Of a stretch of 64,000 bases of DNA, positions 58,030 to 64,000 are shown piece by piece. A program made the translations under genes and the position numbers. The notes under the pieces were generated by a model, which saw only the letters and a list, made by a program, of their open reading frames with translations, was not told the DNA's origin and did not search any database. The DNA is from RUG12395 sp034178705 (GTDB taxonomy: Bacteria; Bacillota; Clostridia; Oscillospirales; CAG-272): assembly GCA_034178705.1 (NCBI GenBank), contig JAXFQY010000104.1, positions 21,829-85,828 on the forward strand, written 5' to 3'. How positions within the stretch are numbered: position 1 is the stretch's first letter; each line of letters begins with the position of its first letter.

Positions 58030-60828
58030 ATGGCAGCAGATTATACCAACACTTTGAATTTACCGAAAACTGAATTCCCGATGAGGGCAAGCCTTCCGCA
58101 GAGGGAGCCGGAGATGCTCCGTGCAAATGAGGAGATGGACCTTTACGGCAAGCTGATCGAAAAGAACGCGGACAGGGAGTCCTTTATTCTCCATGACGGG
58201 CCCCCCTTTTCCAACGGTTACATCCATATGGGTACCGCGCTGAATAAGATCCTGAAGGACTTCATCATCAAATATAAGTCGATGACCGGCTACTGTACAC
58301 CGTATATCCCCGGTTGGGATAACCATGGTATGCCGATTGAGAGCGCCATTATCAAGAAAAACAAGCTGGATCGCAAAAAGATGACGATCCCGGAATTCCG
58401 GGATGCCTGCCACCGTTTTGCACAGGATTTTGTTGATATTCAGCGGGCGGATTTCAAGCGTCTCGGCGTTGTTGCCGATTGGGAGCATCCCTATCTGACG
58501 ATGTCTCCTGAAATGGAGGCGGAAGAGGTTCTCGTCTTCGGCAAAATGTATGAAAACGGGTATATCTATAAAGGCTTGAAGCCGGTCTACTGGTGCCCGA
58601 AGGACGAGACGGCCCTGGCCGAGGCAGAGATTGAGTATCAGGACGATGACTGCGTCTCGATCTATGTTAAGTTCCGCCTGGACGACGACCGAGGCTTTTT
58701 CGGAGATCTTGACCGGGAGAATACCTATTTCATCATCTGGACCACGACGGCATGGACGCTCCCGGGAAACCTTGCGATTGCCGTGCACCCGCGCGAAACC
58801 TATGTGCTCGCGAAGGCAGATAACGGAGAGAAGTATATCGTTGCTGAAGCGCTGTTGGAAAAAACCATGAAGGCAGGCGGAATCGGGCACTGGGAGGTGC
58901 TCCGCAGCTTCCGCGGCAGCGAGCTGGAGTATATGACGGCGCGCCATCCGTTTCTTGACCGGACCAGCCTGCTCTGCAATGCGGAGTATGTAACAATGGA
59001 CAGCGGTACCGGATGTGTGCATACGGCTCCGGGTTTCGGTGCGGACGATTACCGTACCTGCCGGGCTTACAACATTGATATCCTTGTTCCGGTTGATGAC
59101 CGCGGCTATCAGACTGAAGAAGCGGGTCCTTACGCCGGTATGTATTATGCGGACTCCGGGGACCGTATTCTTGCTGATATGAAGGAAAGCGGAGCGCTGT
59201 TTGCTTCGGAGAAGATCACCCACTCCTATCCGCATTGCTGGCGGTGCAAATCTCCGATTATTTTCCGTGCTACCCCGCAGTGGTTCTGTTCTGTTGCGGA
59301 TTTCCGTGACGAAACTGTTGAGGCCTGCCGCAAGGTGGACTGGATACCCGCTTGGGGAGAAGAGCGGATCATCCAGATGGTCCGGGAGCGTGCCGATTGG
59401 TGCATTTCCCGTCAGCGCCACTGGGGACTGCCGATTCCTGTCTTCTACTGTTCTGACTGCAAGAAACCGGTTTGCACGAAAGAGACCATTGCGCGCGTTT
59501 CGGAGATTTTTGCCGCAGAGGGCAGCAACGCCTGGTTTGCAAAGGAAGCTGCGGCATTGCTTCCGGACGGTTTTGTCTGCCCGCATTGCGGAGGAGTCCA
59601 CTTTACCAAGGAAACCGATACCCTCGACGGGTGGTTCGATTCCGGTTCTACGCATTTTACCACGCTGAGAAAAAAGTATCACCATTTCCCGGCGGATCTG
59701 TACTTGGAGGGTGCGGATCAGTACCGCGGATGGTTCCAGTCCTCTCTCCTTACCTCGATCGGAGCGGGGCGCGGGAGCGCCCCATACAAGCAGGTATTGA
59801 CTCACGGATGGGTTGTCGACGGAGAGGGAAAGGCAATGCACAAATCGCTCGGCAACTCCGTTTCTCCTTCGGAACTGATTCCGAAATACGGGGCGGACAT
59901 TATCCGCCTCTGGGCTGCATCCAGCGACTATCGTGTGGATGTCCGCGCAAGTGACGCAATCTTCAAGCAGCTTTCCGAAGCATACCGCAAGATCCGCAAC
60001 ACAGCGCGCATCCTGCTTGCTAACCTCGGTGAGGATTTCGATCCCGATCGCGATTCGGTTCCGGTTGATTGCATGCTGCCGTTGGATCAATGGGCAGTCT
60101 GCCGTGCAAACCGGCTCGTCCGCGTCTGCCGCGAGGCATACGACGCATATGAGTTCAACGGGGTATACCGGGAAATCAACAACTTCTGCACGGTCGATGT
60201 TTCCAAGCTCTATGTCGATATCACAAAGGATCGCATGTATTGTGAGGCAAAGGACTCTGCAGCTCGCCGCAGCGGACAGACGGCGATGTACCTCCTGCTG
60301 GATGCGATGACCCGTCTGCTGGCGCCGATTCTTGCCTTTACTTCCAATGAAATCTGGCAGGCGATGCCGCATCGCTCTGCGGACCGCCGAGAGCATGTTC
60401 TGCTCAACGATATGCCGTCATACGATCCGTCTCTGGAGTGCTTTGCTGAACTTTCCGGAAAGTATGAAAAACTGTTCGATCTGCGGGACGAGGTTATGAA
60501 GGCGCTTGAGGTTGCGCGTGCCGATAAACTGATCGGTAAATCCCTTGAGGCGAAGATTACCGTTTTTACCGAAGACGAGGATGCTTACGCAACTCTGTCC
60601 GCTTTTGACAGAGAAGAGCTTCGTACCATTTTTATTGTATCGGACTGCGTTCTCTGTAACGGAACCGCTTGCAGCGGAGCCTTCCGTGAGGAAAACTCCG
60701 TGCTGGCCGTTTTGGTTGAACAGGCTGAGGGAGTTAAGTGTGACCGTTGCTGGATGGTATCCAAAGAGACATCAGCTGACGGAGAGGGTCATCTCTGCCC
60801 GCGCTGCCGTTCTGTTCTCGGAAAATAA
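58030..60828 (+). CDS. ileS: Isoleucyl-tRNA synthetase
   Basis: About 932 residues from ATG 58030 (CAGGAGC upstream). The class I HIGH element appears as HMGTALNKILKD near residue 66, the KMSKS element as AMHKSLGNSV near 600, and the C-terminal zinc fingers as CDRCWMVS and CPRCRS. The editing domain lies between. It charges tRNA-Ile and hydrolyses mischarged valine. There is no T-box directly ahead; the gene is read through from divIVA. Confidence 0.98.
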   Translation: MAADYTNTLNLPKTEFPMRASLPQREPEMLRANEEMDLYGKLIEKNADRESFILHDGPPFSNGYIHMGTALNKILKDFIIKYKSMTGYCTPYIPGWDNHGMPIESAIIKKNKLDRKKMTIPEFRDACHRFAQDFVDIQRADFKRLGVVADWEHPYLTMSPEMEAEEVLVFGKMYENGYIYKGLKPVYWCPKDETALAEAEIEYQDDDCVSIYVKFRLDDDRGFFGDLDRENTYFIIWTTTAWTLPGNLAIAVHPRETYVLAKADNGEKYIVAEALLEKTMKAGGIGHWEVLRSFRGSELEYMTARHPFLDRTSLLCNAEYVTMDSGTGCVHTAPGFGADDYRTCRAYNIDILVPVDDRGYQTEEAGPYAGMYYADSGDRILADMKESGALFASEKITHSYPHCWRCKSPIIFRATPQWFCSVADFRDETVEACRKVDWIPAWGEERIIQMVRERADWCISRQRHWGLPIPVFYCSDCKKPVCTKETIARVSEIFAAEGSNAWFAKEAAALLPDGFVCPHCGGVHFTKETDTLDGWFDSGSTHFTTLRKKYHHFPADLYLEGADQYRGWFQSSLLTSIGAGRGSAPYKQVLTHGWVVDGEGKAMHKSLGNSVSPSELIPKYGADIIRLWAASSDYRVDVRASDAIFKQLSEAYRKIRNTARILLANLGEDFDPDRDSVPVDCMLPLDQWAVCRANRLVRVCREAYDAYEFNGVYREINNFCTVDVSKLYVDITKDRMYCEAKDSAARRSGQTAMYLLLDAMTRLLAPILAFTSNEIWQAMPHRSADRREHVLLNDMPSYDPSLECFAELSGKYEKLFDLRDEVMKALEVARADKLIGKSLEAKITVFTEDEDAYATLSAFDREELRTIFIVSDCVLCNGTACSGAFREENSVLAVLVEQAEGVKCDRCWMVSKETSADGEGHLCPRCRSVLGK

Positions 60829-60841
60829 ACAACCATTGTCC

Positions 60842-60893
60842 CGGGGCTGTCGCGGACCCGTGTGTGCTTCTGCACACCGCCGCGGCAGCCCCG
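60842..60893 (+). other. Long two-part hairpin between ileS and lspA
   Basis: Outer arms 60842-60855 and 60880-60893 (14 bp, one G-T pair), with an inner GTGTGTGC/GCACAC pairing. No T-run. It lies just before the lspA ribosome site and may limit read-through or protect the lspA message. Confidence 0.45.
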
Positions 60894-60912
60894 ACGGATA
60901 TCGGAGGAAATT

Positions 60913-61464
60913 ATGTTTACGCTGATACTTTTGATGGCAGTGCTGATTGCGGCAGATCAACTGACAAAATGGATTGCCGTCGTTTCTTTGCGCGGTCAGG
61001 ACGGCGTTGCGATTCTCGGACACTTTCTCGGGTTTACCTATCATGAAAATAAAGGTGCAGCCTGGGGCATTCTCAGTAATCACCGCTGGGTTTTCATGGT
61101 GATTTCTGCCGTGGCGATTGTTGTTCTTTTTATTTATCTCTGCCGTACCCATGCGCGCCTTCATCCTCTTTTCCGGATTGCCCTGGCTATGATTGTCGCA
61201 GGCGGGATCGGGAATATGATTGACCGCACGCTGCTCGGATATGTCGTTGACTTTATCGCGATAGATCTGCCGTATTACAGCTTTTCCGCCGGTGCATGGA
61301 AGTTTTACAATTTCCCGGTATTCAATTTTGCCGATATGTGCATTACGGTTGCTGCCGTTCTGATGCTCATCTGGGCAATTTTTATTGATTTTCCCGCTTC
61401 TTTCCGTGCGGAGAAAGCCGCAAAGGCCAAGCTGAACGCCTCGGATTCGGAGGATAAAGAATGA
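60913..61464 (+). CDS. lspA: Lipoprotein signal peptidase (signal peptidase II)
   Basis: About 183 residues from ATG 60913 with GGAGG upstream. Four membrane helices; AADQLTKWIAV at the first helix end, HENKGAAWGI, the first catalytic Asp in GGIGNMIDRTLLG and the second in FNFADMCI. It cleaves signal peptides from the lipoproteins, of which at least three are encoded in this window. The C-terminal tail is longer than usual (charged ~20 residues). It overlaps the next start by four bases. Confidence 0.96.
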   Translation: MFTLILLMAVLIAADQLTKWIAVVSLRGQDGVAILGHFLGFTYHENKGAAWGILSNHRWVFMVISAVAIVVLFIYLCRTHARLHPLFRIALAMIVAGGIGNMIDRTLLGYVVDFIAIDLPYYSFSAGAWKFYNFPVFNFADMCITVAAVLMLIWAIFIDFPASFRAEKAAKAKLNASDSEDKE

Positions 61465-62390
61465 TCTATCGGGTCGGGCCGGAGGAGGCCGGTCAGCGTT
61501 TTGACGTCTATCTTGCTGCTGCCGCAAAGATCAGTCGGAGCGCGGCGGAACGTCAGATTGAGAACGGGTCCGCATTGCTCAACGGCTGCCAGGCACCGAA
61601 AAAGACACCGGTATCGGAGGGAGATGCCGTGGATTTTACCCTGCTGGAGCCTGCTGCGTGCAGCTGTGCAGCACAGAGCATCCCGCTTGATATTGTGTAT
61701 GAGGACGCCGATCTGGTTGTTGTCAATAAGCCGGCAGGAATGGTTGTCCATCCTGCTGCGGGGAATCCGGACGGAACGCTTGTAAATGCTTTGCTGGCGC
61801 ATTGCGGAGAAACTCTGTCGGGAATCGGAGGTGAGATGCGCCCCGGAATCGTTCATAGAATCGACAAGGAAACAAGCGGTTTGATAGCCGTTGCGAAGAA
61901 TGACGAAGCGCATCTGGCTCTCTCTGAACAACTGAAAGACAAGACGATGAGCCGGATTTATCTTGCGGTGGTTCGCGGTTGTCCGCGGGAGCAAGAGGGC
62001 AGGATCGATAGGCCGATCGGCAGAAGCCCGAAGGACAGAAAGAAAATGGCAATTGTACCGGACGGGCGGCATGCAGCGACACGGTATCAGGTTCTCGAAC
62101 GTTTTGACGGATGGTCACTGCTGCGGTTAGAACTGGAGACGGGAAGGACGCATCAGATTCGTGTGCATATGGCGAGCATCGGACATCCTTTGATGGGCGA
62201 TTGCCTTTATTCTTCCTCCAACACTCCGTTTGAGAGCAGGCACCGGGATTGGCTTCCCGGGCAGCTTCTTCATGCTGCCGAGCTGCGTTTGGTTCATCCT
62301 CGTACGGGGGAGAAAATGTGTTTTTCAGCACCGATTCCGGCAAATTTTGAGGCGGTATTGGATGTGTTAAGACGATCGCAGAATGTGTAA
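61461..62390 (+). CDS. RluA-family large-subunit pseudouridine synthase (RluD type)
   Basis: 309 residues. The N-terminal S4 domain is GQRFDVYLAAAAKISRSAAERQIENGSALLNG; the catalytic core contains HRIDKETSGLIAVAKND with the nucleophilic Asp (about 135), then LETGRTHQIRVHMASIGHPLMGD. It modifies uridines in 23S rRNA, probably at helix 69 as RluD does. Last gene of the division block; ATGA overlap with lspA. Confidence 0.93.
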   Translation: MIYRVGPEEAGQRFDVYLAAAAKISRSAAERQIENGSALLNGCQAPKKTPVSEGDAVDFTLLEPAACSCAAQSIPLDIVYEDADLVVVNKPAGMVVHPAAGNPDGTLVNALLAHCGETLSGIGGEMRPGIVHRIDKETSGLIAVAKNDEAHLALSEQLKDKTMSRIYLAVVRGCPREQEGRIDRPIGRSPKDRKKMAIVPDGRHAATRYQVLERFDGWSLLRLELETGRTHQIRVHMASIGHPLMGDCLYSSSNTPFESRHRDWLPGQLLHAAELRLVHPRTGEKMCFSAPIPANFEAVLDVLRRSQNV

Positions 62391-62522
62391 TTCGAACAAT
62401 GTGCAACTATCAAATGTTGCGGATAACCGATATCGGTAGGGAAAATTTATAAAGAATTGCCCATGAAATGCGAAAAATAAAATAGTAATCGGCATTTATT
62501 AAATGCAAAGTGGGGATTGGAA

Positions 62523-63134
62523 ATGAAAAGACAGATGAAAGGATCGGCGTTGTTGGGCCCTCTTCCGGCTGTGCTTGTCAGCTGTGCTGCCGGAGAGGAG
62601 AAGAATGTCTTTACCGCTGCATGGACGGGAATGATCAACACCCGCCCTCCGAAAACCTATGTTTCTATTCGCCCGTCGCGGTATTCTTACCGTCTGATCC
62701 GGGAAAGCGGAGTTTTTGTCCTGAATCTGACTACGCAGGCGCTGGTTTCTGCCGCGGATTTTTGCGGGACATATACGGGTGCAAAAGTCGACAAGTTTGC
62801 GCGCTGTGCTCTGACCCCCGAGCCTGCAACGGTTGTATCGTGCCCGATGATTGCAGAGTCTCCCGTCTCCCTTGAATGCCGTGTTACCGATGTAATGCCG
62901 CTCGGAAGTCATGATTTGTTTCTTGCCGATGTTGTTGCCGTACATGTGGATGAGTCGCTTTTTGATCGGGACGGGCGGATTTTGATGGAGCGCGCCGAAC
63001 CGGTTGCCTTTCTTCACGGCGGATATTATGCACTTGGGGAGTGCCTCGGAACGATTGGCTGCGGCATTGTCAAAAAGAAAAGGGAACAGGGTTTTGCTTC
63101 CGGAAGTGTCCGAAGAGGGCAGAGAAAAACTTGA
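62523..63134 (+). CDS. Flavin reductase-like (flavoredoxin) FMN-binding protein
   Basis: About 203 residues from ATG 62523 (GTGGGGA upstream; TTG 62517 alternative). It begins with the FMN-binding split-barrel pattern LPAVLVSCAAGEEKNVFTAAWTGMINTRPPKTYVSIRPSRYSYRLI, and has FVLNLTTQALVSAADFCG and DLFLADVVAVHVDE typical of flavoredoxin/DIM6-type flavin reductases. It carries electrons via FMN, partner unknown. Preceded by 132 bases without a clear promoter; followed by the tRNA operon promoter. Confidence 0.87.
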   Translation: MKRQMKGSALLGPLPAVLVSCAAGEEKNVFTAAWTGMINTRPPKTYVSIRPSRYSYRLIRESGVFVLNLTTQALVSAADFCGTYTGAKVDKFARCALTPEPATVVSCPMIAESPVSLECRVTDVMPLGSHDLFLADVVAVHVDESLFDRDGRILMERAEPVAFLHGGYYALGECLGTIGCGIVKKKREQGFASGSVRRGQRKT

Positions 63135-63154
63135 AAAAAACTTGTAAAAAACTG

Positions 63155-63183
63155 TTGACAAACACTGGGAAGCATGCTATAAT
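63155..63183 (+). promoter_or_regulatory. Consensus promoter of the tRNA operon
   Basis: TTGACA 63155-63160, 17-base spacer, TATAAT 63178-63183: full consensus, 31 bases before tRNA-Val. Confidence 0.92.
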
Positions 63184-63214
63184 CATTAGCGTCGCCGATG
63201 CGGCGAGCGCTCAC

Positions 63215-63290
63215 GGGAGCATAGCTCAGCTGGGAGAGCACCTGCCTTACAAGCAGGGGGTCACAGGTTCGAGCCCTGTTGTTCCCACCA
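63215..63290 (+). tRNA. tRNA-Val (UAC)
   Basis: Full cloverleaf; anticodon loop CTTACAA with anticodon TAC; acceptor GGGAGCA with TGTTCCC; CCA encoded. Confidence 0.97.
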
Positions 63291-63327
63291 CTTTTTATCT
63301 GTGGAGAAGCGCTTCAGGAAATAATTT

Positions 63328-63404
63328 GGCCCGGTAGTTCAGTTGGTTAGAACGCTAGCCTGTCACGCTAGAGGTCAGGGGTTCGAGCCCCCTTCGGGTC
63401 GCCA
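63328..63404 (+). tRNA. tRNA-Asp (GUC)
   Basis: Anticodon loop CTGTCAC with GTC between GCTAG/CTAGC arms; discriminator G and encoded CCA. Confidence 0.97.
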
Positions 63405-63411
63405 GTTTCCT

Positions 63412-63487
63412 GCCTCTGTAGCTCAGTCGGTAGAGCAGGGGACTGAAAATCCCCGTGTCGTTGGTTCGATTCCGACCGGAGGCACCA
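63412..63487 (+). tRNA. tRNA-Phe (GAA)
   Basis: Anticodon loop CTGAAAA between GGGGA and TCCCC arms; encoded CCA. Confidence 0.97.
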
Positions 63488-63525
63488 ACGGGGAATATCC
63501 GGTCTTTCCTAATATTCCCTTGTTT

Positions 63526-63601
63526 GCGGATTTAGCTCATCTGGTAGAGCGCCACCTTGCCAAGGTGGAGGTAGCGGGTTCGAGCCCCGTAATCCGCTCC
63601 A
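63526..63601 (+). tRNA. tRNA-Gly (GCC)
   Basis: Anticodon loop TTGCCAA between CCACC and GGTGG arms; discriminator T, encoded CCA. A GGAATAT/ATATTCC hairpin lies between it and tRNA-Phe. Confidence 0.97.
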
Positions 63602-63604
63602 TTC

Positions 63605-63638
63605 TTCACGGACACAGCCCCTTCGCCGTGTCCGTGAA
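63605..63638 (+). other. Hairpin between tRNA-Gly and tRNA-Cys
   Basis: An 11-bp perfect stem (63605-63615 with 63628-63638), no T-run; probable spacer or processing structure in the tRNA transcript. Confidence 0.45.
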
Positions 63639-63686
63639 ATTACTATACCGGGGTGTTTCCGGTGTTCCGGTGTTCAAAATAAATAC

Positions 63687-63761
<75 letters not shown>

Positions 63762-63766
63762 ACAAG

Positions 63767-63793
63767 AAAAGCACTCCGTACGGAGTGCTTTTT
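63767..63793 (+). terminator. Terminator of the tRNA operon
   Basis: Stem GCACTCC/GGAGTGC around a GTAC loop (63771-63788), preceded by AAAA and followed by TTTTT. Confidence 0.9.
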
Positions 63794-63801
63794 GTCTTGG
63801 A

Positions 63802-63965
63802 AATGAAGCGCACCTGCGGCGCATGAAAAATGAAGCATAGCTTCGCCCTGTGAAGCGAGCCTTCGGCTCACGGGAAATTTACCCGCGCTTTGCTTCATAC
63901 GAGCGCAGCGAGTGCTTCATGGCAACATAGTTGCCGCTTCATATTTGCGAAGCGAATGCTTCATT
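63802..63965. repeat. Palindromic array of TGAAGC/GCTTCA modules
   Basis: The left half has TGAAGC at 63804, 63831 and 63851; the right half has GCTTCA at 63892, 63914, 63936 and 63958. Several intervening segments are small hairpins: GAAGC-ATA-GCTTC at 63832, GAGCC-TTC-GGCTC at 63856, GGCAAC-ATA-GTTGCC at 63921. The whole is an imperfect inverted repeat about 160 bases long with no coding potential. Such arrays occur next to mobile elements in Clostridia, but identity here is not established. Confidence 0.65.
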
Positions 63966-63992
63966 GACAAAGCGATGAATTTGTGCTATGCT
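63964..63992 (+). promoter_or_regulatory. Promoter at the right edge of the window
   Basis: TTGACA 63964-63969, 17-base spacer, TATGCT 63987-63992. Its gene lies beyond the window. Confidence 0.65.
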
Positions 63993-64000
63993 TTACTAAA

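Noticed and set aside
58060..60396. Open frame of 778 codons antisense to ileS
   Set aside because: It mirrors the ileS codons, has no ribosome site or recognisable domain, and ileS itself is certain.

Overview
The window looks like a chromosomal segment from a spore-forming, low-to-mid GC Firmicute of the class Clostridia, probably a gut-type Oscillospirales/Ruminococcaceae relative. That placement is inferred from gene content and order, not from a search. The evidence is a SpoIIE phosphatase behind a Spo0A-type promoter, Gram-positive division genes in the order yggS-sepF-yggT-ylmH-divIVA-ileS-lspA-rluD, a Noc/ParB-like protein, SAM-I, FMN and T-box leaders, Shine-Dalgarno sites of the AGGAGG type, and sigma-A promoters very close to TTGACA-17-TATAAT.

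Layout. 1-5.7 kb: the 3' end of a GH127 glycosidase gene, an orphan HPr-kinase-like P-loop gene, an XRE-maf-ImmA/IrrE operon, an AraC regulator and a membrane-anchored D,D-carboxypeptidase. 5.7-12.3 kb: a lipoprotein, a three-gene ABC-2 exporter and a large unassigned alpha/alpha-barrel (six-hairpin) protein. 12.6-20.6 kb, minus strand: pepD; mreB plus a MATE exporter; recD2 with a small membrane gene; metK behind a SAM-I riboswitch. 20.7-25.9 kb: a small membrane exporter-like gene, two tandem alpha/beta hydrolases, a VanY-type peptidase, noc/parB, rbfA and tRNA-Lys. 25.9-29.6 kb: a heterodimeric ABC exporter with one degenerate ATP site.

30-37 kb: two secreted lipoproteins (SGNH hydrolase and sialidase-like), a LytTR-LiaF-like pair and a tldD/tldE-like pair. 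37-42 kb: AraC plus an FMN-riboswitch RibU, spoIIE and pfkA. 43-46 kb: glyA-pncC facing minD-mgsA-like. 46-49.7 kb: a T-box leader, a DUF362/ferredoxin gene and thrS. 50-54.7 kb: a small Cys-rich membrane protein, a PfkB-fold protein lacking its catalytic motif, a lysophospholipase-like hydrolase, miaA and a HlyD-like protein. 54.7-62.4 kb: the division/lipoprotein-maturation block. 62.5-64 kb: a flavin-reductase-like gene, five tRNAs (Val, Asp, Phe, Gly, Cys) and a palindromic repeat region at the right edge.

Functionally the window is mostly core housekeeping (cell shape and division, translation, one-carbon/SAM metabolism, glycolysis, sporulation) with small accessory blocks for surface lipoproteins, exporters and carbohydrate or ester hydrolysis. 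I saw no transposase, integrase, CRISPR array or prophage. The least explained parts are the lipoprotein/ABC/six-hairpin cluster, the two enzyme-like proteins with altered active sites (PfkB-like and MgsA-like), the T-box that lies ahead of a DUF362 gene instead of directly ahead of thrS, and the palindromic array next to the tRNA cluster.
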